Source: Kiloniellaceae bacterium
GTDB taxonomy: Bacteria; Pseudomonadota; Alphaproteobacteria; Kiloniellales; J153
Direction: 5' to 3'
Length of the DNA stretch: 64,000 nucleotides
Assembly: GCA_021776175.1 (NCBI GenBank)
Contig: JAJFGJ010000036.1
Coordinates: forward strand, 62,001-126,000
Shown here: positions 55,341-64,000 of the stretch, piece by piece
How positions within the stretch are numbered: the stretch's first letter is position 1
Layout: the number at the start of each line of letters is the position of its first letter
The notes under the pieces: generated by a model
Told to the model about the DNA's origin: nothing
The model's input: only the letters and a program-made list of their open reading frames with translations
Databases searched by the model: none
Program-made: the position numbers and the translations under genes

Positions 55341-56363
55341 TTGACTAGTGTTGCCGGCATAGAAATCGTACAGGAATCGGCGCCGCGGGCCGCGCTGGAG
55401 CCCTTGACCGCCTTGGTTGCGGACGAGCTTCAAGCGGTCAACCGCGTGATCCTGCAGCATATGAACTCGCAGGTTAGCTTGATCCCTCAGCTCGCCGGCC
55501 ACATCATTGCCGCGGGCGGCAAGCGTCTGCGCCCCATTCTAACCCTCGCATCGGCGCAGCTATGCGGATATCAGGGGCGGCGCCATATCCATCTCGCCGC
55601 CTGCGTCGAATTTATCCACACGGCCACATTGCTGCACGACGATGTCGTGGACCAAAGCAATTTGCGCCGGGGCCTCGCAACCGCCAACGCCCTTTGGGGC
55701 AATCAGCCTAGCGTCCTGGTCGGCGACTTCCTATTCAGCCGCGCGTTTCAGCTCATGGTCGCCGACGGTTCGCTGAAAGTTCTCAAGATTCTTTCGGATG
55801 CCTCGGCGGTTATCGCCGAGGGCGAGGTGCAGCAACTCATCACCTCGAATGACACGGCAACGAGTGAAAAAGACTATCTCGCCGTGGTCGGCGCGAAGAC
55901 CGCCGCCCTGTTCTCCGCCGCTTGCCGGATCGGCGCGGTGGTGAGCGAGCGCCCGGAAGATGAGGAATTCGCGCTGGAGAGTTATGGGCGTAATTTTGGC
56001 ATCGCCTTCCAGATCATAGATGACCTGCTCGATTATTCAGCGCGCCAGGCGGAGCTAGGCAAAACCATTGGGGACGACTTCAGGGAAGGCAAGATCTCGC
56101 TGCCGGTGATTCTCGCTTTCGCTCGCGCCGACGATGGCGAGAAGGCGTTCTGGCGCCGCTGCCTCGAAAGCATGGAACAATCGGAGTCGGATTTGACCCA
56201 TGCGATAGAGCTGATGCGCCGGCATGGTGTTCTGGCGGATACGGCGGCCTATGCGCGGGCTTATGCGTCCGATGCGCGCGACGCCTTGGCGGCCTTCCCC
56301 CCGTCGCCGATCAAAAAGGAAATGCTCGATATCATCGATTTTTGCGTGGAGCGCGCGTACTAA
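55341..56363 (+). CDS. ispB: All-trans polyprenyl (octaprenyl/decaprenyl) diphosphate synthase
   Basis: A 340-aa prenyltransferase making the long side chain of ubiquinone. The first Asp-rich motif is LLHDDVVD and the second is IIDDLLDYS; GGKRLRPILTLASAQLCG is the IPP-binding region. The start is TTG 55341 with AAGGAT upstream. Chain length cannot be fixed by eye; Alphaproteobacteria commonly use Q10. Divergent from DUF2007-trmN6. Confidence 0.92.
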   Translation: MTSVAGIEIVQESAPRAALEPLTALVADELQAVNRVILQHMNSQVSLIPQLAGHIIAAGGKRLRPILTLASAQLCGYQGRRHIHLAACVEFIHTATLLHDDVVDQSNLRRGLATANALWGNQPSVLVGDFLFSRAFQLMVADGSLKVLKILSDASAVIAEGEVQQLITSNDTATSEKDYLAVVGAKTAALFSAACRIGAVVSERPEDEEFALESYGRNFGIAFQIIDDLLDYSARQAELGKTIGDDFREGKISLPVILAFARADDGEKAFWRRCLESMEQSESDLTHAIELMRRHGVLADTAAYARAYASDARDALAAFPPSPIKKEMLDIIDFCVERAY

Positions 56364-56381
56364 ATTCCCATAAAAACCGGG

Positions 56382-56669
56382 TTACTTTCCGGCTGCCGCG
56401 TTCAGATCTTCCATGCTGGCCAGGGCCCCATCCAAATCGCCACATAGGGCGTCCAGGGCCCGACGTTCCAAATTACTGTTGATACGATAGTAAGCGCCAA
56501 TGGACATGGCACAGATCGAAGTTTTCAATATCCGCGCCTCGGTATCCTTCACCCGTTGAGCGGCTTGCAGACCGCCTTCCATGGCGAGTCGTTGGCTGGG
56601 CGCGCATCCAAGCAAAAAGATACCGCCTAGAACCGCGGCTGCTAGGCGCGTTGAAGTGAAACGTCGCAT
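56382..56669 (-). CDS. Small phage-associated lipoprotein
   Basis: A 95-aa lipoprotein: signal peptide with lipobox LLGCA (Cys 22), then a helical region with two further cysteines (TSICAMSIGAYYRINSNLERRALDALCGDL). Similar small lipoproteins sit at the end of alphaproteobacterial phage tail modules. A spanin-like (Rz1) role in lysis is possible but unproven. Confidence 0.6.
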   Translation of the reverse strand: MRRFTSTRLAAAVLGGIFLLGCAPSQRLAMEGGLQAAQRVKDTEARILKTSICAMSIGAYYRINSNLERRALDALCGDLDGALASMEDLNAAAGK

Positions 56670-56690
56670 CGGTTGGTCCTCCTTGATTTT

Positions 56691-56930
56691 TCAGCGGCCA
56701 AAGAGGTCGCTCCAGATAGCGGTGAGCGCCGTGGCGCCAGCGGCTAGAAAACCTCCAAGCCACAGGAATACGCGCAGTCCGGCCTTTCCTTGCGTCGCGA
56801 CGCGCACAAGATCGCGCTGCGTTATTTCGACCTGCGCCATGCGGATGCTCAAATTCTTTAGCTCAGTCTCGGCCAAGGCACGCAGAGCCGCGATTTCGGC
56901 GTGGAGATCGCCGTGGGTTGGACCCGCCAT
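56691..56930 (-). CDS. XhlA-like coiled-coil protein with C-terminal membrane span
   Basis: A 79-aa protein. Residues 5-50 look like an amphipathic coiled coil (LHAEIAALRALAETELKNLSIRMAQVEIT), followed by one membrane span at about 52-72 (LRVFLWLGGFLAAGATALTAIW). The layout resembles haemolysin XhlA-type proteins that act with holins in phage lysis. Position at the end of the tail module supports this. Confidence 0.5.
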   Translation of the reverse strand: MAGPTHGDLHAEIAALRALAETELKNLSIRMAQVEITQRDLVRVATQGKAGLRVFLWLGGFLAAGATALTAIWSDLFGR

Positions 56931-56939
56931 GCGATTTAC

Positions 56940-57353
56940 CTAGGCCGCCGGGGCGAGGGCGATCACGTCGCTGCCGTCGCTGTGCAACAAGCGTGCGGTG
57001 GTCGTGGCGATCGCAACACTGGCGCCCGCGCCGGCGCGCAGGGTGGCGGTTTGCCCCGTTTGGTTGACAACCGCGAAGCAGTGTTCGCCAAGCGCTGGAA
57101 GAACCACGTCAAAGGCCAGGCTAGGAGTCCCGGTCAGGAAGAAAAGAAAGTTTCCAAAGAATTCATCGTCGCTAAGGTTACGTTCGGCAAGCGTCGGAGA
57201 ACCCGCGGCATCGGCAATCGCCACGCTCAACGCCGCCTGAGTCGCGTTGGACAGTAGGTTGTCCAGCGCGTTGGAAGTTACTTCCTTCTGCGACTGCGAT
57301 TGCGCGATCAGCACGCCGTCGACATGGGTGCCGAGGTTATCGAGGTTTGCCAT
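56940..57353 (-). CDS. DUF2793-like phage tail/fibre-associated protein
   Basis: A 137-aa protein directly after the tail-hub gene. The pattern ...LIAQSQSQKEVTSNALDNLLSNATQAALSVAIAD... LAFDVVLPALGEHCFAVVNQTGQTATLRAG resembles DUF2793-type proteins of tail tips (QAQAQKHVTHNEAL-like opening). I chose ATG 57353 behind AGGAG. It is likely a structural or receptor-binding accessory protein. Confidence 0.55.
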   Translation of the reverse strand: MANLDNLGTHVDGVLIAQSQSQKEVTSNALDNLLSNATQAALSVAIADAAGSPTLAERNLSDDEFFGNFLFFLTGTPSLAFDVVLPALGEHCFAVVNQTGQTATLRAGAGASVAIATTTARLLHSDGSDVIALAPAA

Positions 57354-57374
57354 GGCCAATATACTCCTACTAGA

Positions 57375-60300
57375 TCATCCGGAAACGACGGCCGGCCCGG
57401 GAAAGCCACGCCCAATCGTGGCGCTCAATTGGTACGCGCGAAGACTGAGTGAGGCTTGCTCGGCACCAAAATCGGCGATCTGGTCGGCGGCCGAGTACAC
57501 GGCTTGACGAGTACTGGGCGTTACAGCCGAGCCGCCGCTGGACGTTACGGCGGTGATTGTGCGCACAACCGCCGTCCCGTTTAAGATGTCGACTTCATAG
57601 GATTCGCCCTCTTCGCCAAGCGGCACGTCGACCGCATCTTTCCAGGCTCCGCCCAGGCGTGAGCGCCGCCGCCAAGTGAGCACCCAATCGCTGGGCGAAC
57701 CGGTCTGGGCGCCGCGTATATCGACCGGTGCGTAAGGCATGAGTGAGCGCCCGAGAAGAGCGAATGATTTCCGTGCGCCTTCACTGGCCAAGCCGCCCAG
57801 GGTCACGCCTTTGTAGAATCGTGTAATCCCGACGTCGGCATCGGGCAGATTGGCGCGAGTCAAGCTTGCATCGCTGAGCAAGATGACTCTTTCCCCCAGG
57901 CTATGGCCAGCGGTCGCCCACTCGGTGCCGCGACGCCCTCGCAGGAGAGTATCCAGCGTGTAAGACCCGTCGGCGTTTAGATTGGCGCCCGCGAACTGAA
58001 GGACCTCGTCGCCAACCAGCAGCGCGTTGGCACCATTCAGCACCTCCATCTCGGCCTTCGAAGCCAAGGCGCCGCGCACCAAGCGCAGGGTCAAGGTGTT
58101 GGTGCGATCCCAGGTGCAAGCACCGTGACCCGCCAGCACGGATTCGCTAGCGCCATGAACCGCGTTTCGTGTTCCCGGCACGAATAGGAAGGGCGCGTCG
58201 AAGGCTTCGCCATCCGCCGACTTCAGGATCGAAACGCCGGGCCAAGTTTCCTCCCCCAGCGCACCCGCGGCGACATAGACACCCAGCCCCTCTTCCGCAT
58301 CGCGCAAAAGAGGGATATCCATGAGGTAAAATGCCGTGGATCCGGCCAGGACAATTGACTGCGCCGGAACGCCCAGGCCCGCGACGCCGGCCGCCGTGCT
58401 AGCGTAAATAGCCGCGTCTTCCGCCACGCCGCGCAAGCGGATAACTCCGTTGGCCCCGTAATCGACCGATTCCACCCGCAAGGTGACGGTGGCGCCATCG
58501 GCGGTTGCGCGGATCACGTCTCCCGTGCCAATCAGCGCATGCTTTCGCGAAACGCGCAGATCGTAGGGTGTGCGCGCCTGCCAAGTTTGAAATCCGATTT
58601 TCTCGATCCGCCGCGCGGCCTCATCACCACTCATGGCGAGCGGCAGGCGAATGACTTTCTGACCCCGCGAGCCCACCGCTTCCCGCACGCGCTGAAAAAC
58701 CTGGGTATTGGTTTGATAGTCGAGGCTTGGGTCGGCGTAGGTCACATCGATACGGCGGGGCAGTTCAATTTCCTGGATGCGTTCTTCGCCGAGCAAGGGC
58801 ACGAAGCCGGTTTCCTCGAAGGCTCGCGCAGCGAGATCCGACTCGGGAATCGAAACCGCCGGGGCGCCGCCACGCGCCACCATCACCACCTTGAAATCCT
58901 CTTCCCGCGCATCGAAGAAATAGGCGGTTGCCAGAGGTTCCAGCGCCGCCCGCGCGCTCATGCGGTCGGAGACCACAAAACCGATCACGGCATCGTTAAG
59001 CGCGGTTGTATCGAGATCCCCGGACGCGATGAGTCCAACCCGGCTAGAGACGTCATCGAGTATATCGCCCAAGACGACATCCAATCCCATCTTACGGTCG
59101 AGATAGGCCCAGTACAGCGTCGCCGGGAAGACATCGAGCCAGATCAGCGCGTTGTTCAGCGCGTCGTGAACCATCTGCTGCACGGCCGGAATCGTGGCCC
59201 AACTGGTAAGAGACACGCTGCGCAGGATCGTGAAACTAGCGGTGTCGATTTCGAAGGCGACAGTGGTCGCCTGAAGCCACATCCGCCCTCCCACCGGGCC
59301 AGCGCAGTACTGCGTGCGGTTATCGACTGTCGCGTTTAGGACTAACGCCAAGGCCGCGTCTATGGTCAGGGTATCGAGGCTGAAGCGAAACAGGCCGGCC
59401 GCGCCGCTTTCCTCGACGATCAGACTGTTGGCCGGTTCGTCGTAGGACAGGAAACGAGCCCCGTTTTTCCCGGCCAGGACATGGCGCTCCCTCACCGACC
59501 CGATACCGGGGTCGATCTTGAAGAGATAACCATCGGCCGAACCATCCACAACCAGGGTCCAGACGAAACCTTCCGCGTCGACCGCCATGCCGTTGCGATC
59601 CAGTGTCGCCCGGTAAGTCCCAGCGGTCGGCGCGGCGAAATCCGAGAGCACGATCTCGTTGATAAGATTCAGCGTCGATACAGAAAAGATTCCGACTTTT
59701 CCAGTTAACCCTTGCGCGATAACACGCTCGAACCCCGGCTGTCCGGCAAGGATCAGATTGGCGAAACCCTGCGACATCGCCGCCGGCGAAATGCCGACTT
59801 GAGTCCAAGAGTCGTCATACTTGACGACCTTTCCGTTCCGGTTTCCGGAATAAAGATTTCCATCGCGGTCGAGCCCGGGACAGAAGGACTCCCCAACACC
59901 GATATCCTTGCCGACCAACTGCCTGCGCTCGGCGGCATCCCACTTGGTCGCGATTCCGTCGGTGGAGAGGGTGAAAAGAAAACGGCGGTCATGACTCCAG
60001 CGCGCAAGCTGCGTGACCGGCGAGGCAAAGGCCACCGTACTGGCCACCGGGAAGTTTTCGCTGGCCGAGGTCGTGACCTCCGCCGTGATCTGCGGAATGC
60101 GATTGCCGAAGTCTTCCAGCGGCAGGGCTTCGAATACCAGCCCGGCCTGTCCCCGATAAGCAGGCGTATCTTCGATCCCGCGATCGGCTTGCTCCGCGGG
60201 GTCCGGTAGCTGCGCCTCGCCGCCCAGGTATAGCCGCATATTCGCCTGACGGATCTTGCCGCCGAATACGGGCGTGGACCCGGTGAAATCGGCTATGAGC

Positions 60301-60698
60301 TTGCCATCGGCCCAAACGCGCAAGACCGCTTCGATCGGCCCCTCGCACAAAGCGACGCGGAAATCGGCGGTATAGCGGAAAGTCACGCTCGTTTGCGCCG
60401 CGCCGCCGCCTTTGCCGCCCTGGGTTTGCTCCTGACGGAGCTCTTGTATCCCCGGCGACCACACAACGTTACCGCCGAGGCGAAAGCGGCCGTAAACTAT
60501 CGGTATCGGCCGGCCGTAGGTGGAAGACGTGACCGTCAGATCGGTCAGGCGCGGTCCCTCCGCGATTCTATCGTCGGCATTGCCGAAAAGAACATTACCG
60601 GCGAACTGACCGGCAAGGAATCCCGCCTGCGCTCCAGCCGGTCCGCCGATAATGCCACCCGCCACGGCACCGCCCAGGCTGAGAGCTAAGGTCGCCAT
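57375..60698 (-). CDS. GTA gp15-like tail hub/host-specificity protein with a central propeller-like insert
   Basis: A 1107-aa tail-tip protein. The N-terminus (GGIIGGPAGAQAGFLAGQFAG, then STYGRPIPIVYGRFRLGGNVVWSP and ALCEGPIEAVLRVWADG) matches the gp15 class, and the C-terminal half has the usual baseplate blocks (DVTYADPSLDYQ, LRGRRGTEWA). Residues about 220-530 instead read as repeated short beta units (LARWSHDRRFLFTLSTDG, CPGLDRDGNLYSGNRNGKVV, ATLDRNGMAVDAEGFVWTLV), like WD40/NHL blades. RcGTA gp15 has a TIM-barrel-like domain in that area. A surface-binding role is possible. Confidence 0.8.
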   Translation of the reverse strand: MATLALSLGGAVAGGIIGGPAGAQAGFLAGQFAGNVLFGNADDRIAEGPRLTDLTVTSSTYGRPIPIVYGRFRLGGNVVWSPGIQELRQEQTQGGKGGGAAQTSVTFRYTADFRVALCEGPIEAVLRVWADGKLIADFTGSTPVFGGKIRQANMRLYLGGEAQLPDPAEQADRGIEDTPAYRGQAGLVFEALPLEDFGNRIPQITAEVTTSASENFPVASTVAFASPVTQLARWSHDRRFLFTLSTDGIATKWDAAERRQLVGKDIGVGESFCPGLDRDGNLYSGNRNGKVVKYDDSWTQVGISPAAMSQGFANLILAGQPGFERVIAQGLTGKVGIFSVSTLNLINEIVLSDFAAPTAGTYRATLDRNGMAVDAEGFVWTLVVDGSADGYLFKIDPGIGSVRERHVLAGKNGARFLSYDEPANSLIVEESGAAGLFRFSLDTLTIDAALALVLNATVDNRTQYCAGPVGGRMWLQATTVAFEIDTASFTILRSVSLTSWATIPAVQQMVHDALNNALIWLDVFPATLYWAYLDRKMGLDVVLGDILDDVSSRVGLIASGDLDTTALNDAVIGFVVSDRMSARAALEPLATAYFFDAREEDFKVVMVARGGAPAVSIPESDLAARAFEETGFVPLLGEERIQEIELPRRIDVTYADPSLDYQTNTQVFQRVREAVGSRGQKVIRLPLAMSGDEAARRIEKIGFQTWQARTPYDLRVSRKHALIGTGDVIRATADGATVTLRVESVDYGANGVIRLRGVAEDAAIYASTAAGVAGLGVPAQSIVLAGSTAFYLMDIPLLRDAEEGLGVYVAAGALGEETWPGVSILKSADGEAFDAPFLFVPGTRNAVHGASESVLAGHGACTWDRTNTLTLRLVRGALASKAEMEVLNGANALLVGDEVLQFAGANLNADGSYTLDTLLRGRRGTEWATAGHSLGERVILLSDASLTRANLPDADVGITRFYKGVTLGGLASEGARKSFALLGRSLMPYAPVDIRGAQTGSPSDWVLTWRRRSRLGGAWKDAVDVPLGEEGESYEVDILNGTAVVRTITAVTSSGGSAVTPSTRQAVYSAADQIADFGAEQASLSLRAYQLSATIGRGFPGPAVVSG

Positions 60699-60711
60699 AA
60701 GCCAAATCCCA

Positions 60712-61128
60712 TCATTCTATTCCGGGAATGCGATAAGCACTGTGCGGCGCCCAGACGAGGCGTTGCTCGACCACTTTCCCTTGCACCTGGTGCGCATGGA
60801 CGACGGTGCCCGGCGCGCTTAACAAGGCGACATGGCGAAGGCCCGAACCCAGATCGAAGAGCAACAAGTCACCGGGCAAAGCCTCCGCCAAAGGACAGCG
60901 GCGTAAGTGCCGGCGCAGGCCCAGCAGCAGGGTCTTGGGCGCCGGCGGCGCGGCATGGCCGCGATACGGCATGAAGGCCTCGGCCAAATCTCTCATTCCA
61001 AGATTGCGCGCGACCCCGGCCAGGAACCCCAGGCAGTTCGCCCCCACGCCGCGCTGCGACCCGGCGGGAACCCAAGGCGTGCCAATCCAACGGCGCGCCT
61101 CTGCCACGATATCGCACCTATCTGGCAT
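60712..61128 (-). CDS. NlpC/P60 (C40) peptidase, GTA gp14-like
   Basis: A 138-aa putative cell-wall peptidase of the tail tip. The nucleophile cysteine is in GVGANCLGF and the histidine in GLRHVALLS. AEARRWIGTPWVPAGSQRGVG is the typical gp14 opening. I chose ATG 61128, overlapping the DUF2163 gene by 11 bp. It probably opens peptidoglycan during DNA delivery. Confidence 0.85.
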   Translation of the reverse strand: MPDRCDIVAEARRWIGTPWVPAGSQRGVGANCLGFLAGVARNLGMRDLAEAFMPYRGHAAPPAPKTLLLGLRRHLRRCPLAEALPGDLLLFDLGSGLRHVALLSAPGTVVHAHQVQGKVVEQRLVWAPHSAYRIPGIE

Positions 61129-62206
61129 CGGGCGTGCGGAACAAAAGGTCATTACCCGGCACGAAAGGCTCACCCCGGAAATTGAGCACGTTATCGAAGG
61201 TGGCACGGCATACCGCCAGCGACTTGTCACAGCCCGCCGATACGCTCACGCTATCGCCCGGCGATACATCGAAGGGCATGGGCAGGAACAAAGTAATGGC
61301 CTTGGTGGCCAGGAGCCACGACTTCACCTCCATCTTGAGATCGAGGTTCGCGGGCGGCGGATTGCCTATACCGGTGAAAGTCAGAACGCCGCCGGTCATC
61401 AGCGCGTCTGGCGCGTCGCCGCCATAGGTCAACGTGAAGCCGCGATTGTCGGTCACCGTGGCGACCGTGGCCTCGATTGCGAGGGCCCGTTCAGCCTCCC
61501 ACGTCACGCTACCGTCCGTTGTTTGGGCACCCAAGGGCAGGTTCCAAACCGGCTCGCTGATATCGCTTGTACCGGTTTGCACACATCGAAACTGCCGGTC
61601 GTTAAAAACGGTGGGGCGCACCACCGATCCGGTGGCGGCATCGCGAACCTGGCGGAGCGTATAAGCGGTGCTGGCTTGCCATATGGGCGGCGAGAGACGG
61701 ACACCGCAATGCCCATCTCCCAAATCGGCCCGGCACGAGGGGCTGTAGATCTCGCCTATTTCCTGGCTGTAGCGGTCCGCCAGGCCGCGCAACTCGGCGA
61801 CAAATACTTGGCCCTCGGCCCGCACCTGACCGACCTGGCCCCGGCGCAGCTTCAAGGCGCCCTGGTTAAGCGCCTTGTAATTGACCTCGAAGACTTTGAT
61901 CTCGGCGAAGTCGTAGCGCCCGGCGCGCAAATCCGCGACGGCGATCGCGGCTGAATCCAGAACGCCCTCGACATCCAGATTGTCGGCGGCGAAACCGGCG
62001 ACACCGGCAATGTTGCTGCGGGTGAAGCCGCTGGCCGCCACATAGGAGACCGGACCGTCCCCGTCGGCTAAATCGAAAACGAGATCGCGATCATGGGAGG
62101 TAAAGCCAAGGATGGTGCCGTCGCGGCGCTCGATCTTCCAGCAGGTGGCGAGCGTGAGCGCGGCGCCGGCCAGGTGCGCGGCCAATTCGGGACTGACCGT
62201 CTTCAT
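61118..62206 (-). CDS. DUF2163 tail protein, GTA gp13-like
   Basis: A 362-aa structural tail protein. LATCWKIERRDGTILGFTSHDRDLVFD is the hallmark of DUF2163 (TIGR02218), and the C-terminal CDKSLAVCRATFDNVLNFRGEPFVPGND is its conserved end. RcGTA gp13 is an iron-sulfur tail component, and paired cysteines are present here. The ATGA overlap with the DUF2460 gene shows coupling. Confidence 0.88.
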   Translation of the reverse strand: MKTVSPELAAHLAGAALTLATCWKIERRDGTILGFTSHDRDLVFDLADGDGPVSYVAASGFTRSNIAGVAGFAADNLDVEGVLDSAAIAVADLRAGRYDFAEIKVFEVNYKALNQGALKLRRGQVGQVRAEGQVFVAELRGLADRYSQEIGEIYSPSCRADLGDGHCGVRLSPPIWQASTAYTLRQVRDAATGSVVRPTVFNDRQFRCVQTGTSDISEPVWNLPLGAQTTDGSVTWEAERALAIEATVATVTDNRGFTLTYGGDAPDALMTGGVLTFTGIGNPPPANLDLKMEVKSWLLATKAITLFLPMPFDVSPGDSVSVSAGCDKSLAVCRATFDNVLNFRGEPFVPGNDLLFRTPDAR

Positions 62207-62811
62207 GCTATATCGCGAATTTCTACGATGGGCAGGGACTGCACCGCGTCGCGGGCATGAGTGACTTGGCGTATTTCCAAATTATCCGTATCGAATCGCA
62301 CCGGCACGTCGAAGGCGAAGTCGGCGGTCAAGACCGCCTGCGGCGATCCGCCCGGCAAGGCGGCGAAGCTGACGATACCGGTCGCGGTATCGACGCTGGA
62401 GGTCAGGGGCATGCCATCCAGGAAAAGCTGCACGCTGCCCGCCACTGGCTTGGCGACGGTGCGGCTGAAAGTCTGGCCGCCGTTGCTATAGCCGCGCACG
62501 AGCTGGGCGCTGGTCTCGCCGCCCGCCACCGCCGCGATCAGGACTTGGCCGGTGGCCGAGAAATCCGTGTGGTCCTTGAATCGGAACCCGCGCAGACGGC
62601 CTTGGCGGGCATACCAGAACGCGACGATGGCATCCAGGTCAGCCGCGCTCTGGATACCCGGCGCGATGTCCCAGGCGGCGCGGGTCGCGCTCCACTCGGC
62701 GTTACGCTGCTCATGGCCGCTGCCGAGGACCACAACCTCGGTACGGAATCGCGGACCTCCTCGCGCCCCGAATTCTATCTTCGTGGGCAAGCGGGTTTCG
62801 TCGAAGCTCAT
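62203..62811 (-). CDS. DUF2460 distal tail protein, GTA gp12-like
   Basis: A 202-aa distal tail protein. MSFDETRLPTKIEFGARGGPRFRTEVVVLGSGHEQRNAEW, written as one block, is diagnostic of DUF2460 (TIGR02217), and FWYARQGRLRGFRFKDHTDFSA is the second signature. It follows the tape-measure gene by 30 bp. Confidence 0.9.
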   Translation of the reverse strand: MSFDETRLPTKIEFGARGGPRFRTEVVVLGSGHEQRNAEWSATRAAWDIAPGIQSAADLDAIVAFWYARQGRLRGFRFKDHTDFSATGQVLIAAVAGGETSAQLVRGYSNGGQTFSRTVAKPVAGSVQLFLDGMPLTSSVDTATGIVSFAALPGGSPQAVLTADFAFDVPVRFDTDNLEIRQVTHARDAVQSLPIVEIRDIA

Positions 62812-62841
62812 GCGGAACCTCTTGCTTGGATGATGTAATGC

Positions 62842-64000
62842 TTAGCGGTTGCGGCGGCCGGCGCTTACGGCATCGGCCAGCATGGCTTGAATCTGCCCGC
62901 GCGATTCGTTGAAGGCGCGCGGGTTGGGCGTCTGTATATTCACCACGATCCGCGTCTCACCGGAACTGCCGCCGTTTCGCCGCAGCGCGGCTTCCTGCGC
63001 CGGGGTTCGGACAATTTCGCCGCGATGCAGGATGGCCGGCACCTCGCCGGGCGCGAGACTCGGCACGCGCCCAACCATACCGCCGCCGGCAAAGCGCGGC
63101 GCCCCGTCAAAGAACGAGGCTGGCACCACGCGGCCCGGTACGGGCGTCGATCCTACTTGGCCGCCGCCGTGGAACTGCCCGGCAAACGCACCGATCCCAC
63201 TCCCGATCAACCCCGTGACCGCGCCGGCCAGGGGCTCGGTCACCAGCTTACGGGTCAGGATACGCAGGATATCCCGCTCCAAACCTTGCAGCACATCGGA
63301 CAGGTTCCGTCCCTCGACCACCGCGTCCTCGAACGACGAGGCGAAGGTAAAACCCAAGTCGCGCGCGGCGCCGTCTAGCTTGCGAATCGTGCCTAGCTGT
63401 TGACTGAGTGCTTGATCGGTTCGCTCGGCGGCACCTGCCATTTGACCCGTGGCACGCGCGATTCCCGTCTCGGATGAGGCCAACTCTACCTCCCTGGGCG
63501 AGCGTGGCTCCAGGGCACCGCCTTGTCGGAACCGCGGGGCGCTACGAGGCCTCAAGACATCGTCAATGCGGGACCTGACACTTGGATTGTCGGCTATCGC
63601 GGAAATTTCCTTTAGCACTTGCAGAGTTTCGTCCAGCCGCCGGCGCTTCTCTATCGAACTCCCCCTATTTTCGAAATTGGCATTCGGTAAGAGTCGCCCG
63701 AGCACAGTTTCGTTGTCGATCTGACTCCGAAGTTCACGCCGGCGTCTCTCGGATTGTTGTGTCAGTCCCCGGACAAGCTGTTCCTGGGTTGCCACGATGG
63801 CGGCAACATCTTCGTCGGTGCCAAAAACAGATAGTTGCTCCTTGGTCGCGGTACGGAGTATCGCAGCCTGAGACACGAGTTCTTTGAAAGTCTTTAGAAG
63901 ACCTCGGGGTTCAATCCCGGTGAACTTGGCGATGTTTTTCTCTGCCTGAGCGGACTCGTCAGACAGATCCGCCAGCGCCTTGCCAGTTTCTTCGATCGGC
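62842..64000 (-). CDS. Phage tail tape measure protein, C-terminal part (cut by right edge)
   Basis: At least 386 codons are present. The frame is open through the right edge; GTG 63876 is only an internal candidate, because coding text (IAKFTGIEPRGLLKTFKELVSQAAIL) continues upstream. It has a helical N-terminal portion, then ERDILRILTRKLVTEPLAGAVTGLIG and a glycine-rich tail with FAGGGMVGRVPSLAPGEVPAILHRGEIV, the usual tape-measure C-terminus. It sits directly upstream of DUF2460, as gp11 does in GTA. Confidence 0.85.
   Translation of the reverse strand, partial: PIEETGKALADLSDESAQAEKNIAKFTGIEPRGLLKTFKELVSQAAILRTATKEQLSVFGTDEDVAAIVATQEQLVRGLTQQSERRRRELRSQIDNETVLGRLLPNANFENRGSSIEKRRRLDETLQVLKEISAIADNPSVRSRIDDVLRPRSAPRFRQGGALEPRSPREVELASSETGIARATGQMAGAAERTDQALSQQLGTIRKLDGAARDLGFTFASSFEDAVVEGRNLSDVLQGLERDILRILTRKLVTEPLAGAVTGLIGSGIGAFAGQFHGGGQVGSTPVPGRVVPASFFDGAPRFAGGGMVGRVPSLAPGEVPAILHRGEIVRTPAQEAALRRNGGSSGETRIVVNIQTPNPRAFNESRGQIQAMLADAVSAGRRNR

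Larger units (their letters stand above)
56382..64000 (-). mobile_element. GTA-like / prophage-derived tail module (runs off the right edge)
   Basis: On the minus strand the order is tape measure, DUF2460, DUF2163, NlpC/P60, large hub/tail-tip protein, DUF2793-like protein, small coiled-coil membrane protein, lipoprotein. The first five match gp11-gp15 of Rhodobacter gene transfer agent in order and overlap style. Head genes, if present, lie beyond the window. No integrase or repressor lies inside it. The three small genes at the end look like a lysis or fibre cassette more usual in prophages. Confidence 0.72.

Overview
The window reads as a GC-rich alphaproteobacterial chromosome, most likely Rhodospirillales. 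The support is a glpDVSTPQU glycerol-uptake operon, a class I lysyl-tRNA synthetase, a usg-family gene, type-2 CtaA, Coq7, a CIRCE-controlled groESL operon, and a tail module with the gene order of Rhodobacter-type gene transfer agents. Most of the window is ordinary housekeeping sequence. The accessory parts are a sigma-54-controlled respiratory locus, a tail module at the right edge, and several relics of mobile DNA.

Layout. 1-8.2 kb: the end of a GlpR-like repressor, then glpD and a glycerol ABC importer. 8.2-10.3 kb: small and hypothetical genes split by a 263-bp miniature inverted-repeat element. 10.3-12.9 kb (minus strand): usg, ctaA and a DmdA/GcvT-like gene. 13-15.4 kb: groESL. 15.4-20.5 kb: transporters, a TerB-like protein, an internally duplicated secreted protein and a T4-type lysozyme-domain protein. 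20.5-25.1 kb: a DinG-like helicase, then an ECF sigma / anti-sigma / periplasmic sensor trio. 25.2-37.4 kb: mixed housekeeping (lysS, a BCAT, a LexA-like repressor without its catalytic serine, pyrD, gluQ, an AlkA-like glycosylase, coq7, dsbB and others). 37.5-39 kb: a double cold-shock protein, tRNA-Leu(CAA) and an integrase remnant. 39-49.7 kb: a histidine kinase and NtrC-type regulator, a consensus -24/-12 promoter, and a seven-gene operon. That operon encodes a tetraheme NapC-type cytochrome, a TtrB-like ferredoxin, an NrfD-type anchor, a TtrA/PsrA-class molybdoenzyme, and three c-type cytochromes with 2, 4 and 1 hemes. 49.9-53.7 kb: a subtilisin-like protease divergent from an RTX/cadherin protein across an AT-rich gap, then a decayed iron-alcohol-dehydrogenase remnant. 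53.7-56.4 kb: a cupin, tRNA-Gly(CCC), a TrmN6-like methyltransferase, a DUF2007 protein and a polyprenyl diphosphate synthase. 56.4-64 kb (minus strand): a GTA-like tail module running off the right edge.

Most interesting points: (1) the sigma-54 respiratory locus, whose substrate I cannot read from sequence; (2) the two glycerol-importer ATPases have complementary defects, predicting one working and one degenerate ATP site; (3) the GTA-like hub protein carries a propeller-like insert where RcGTA gp15 has its TIM-barrel region; (4) a LexA-like repressor with Gly in place of the catalytic Ser. All functional assignments rest on reading motifs by eye. No database search was run.
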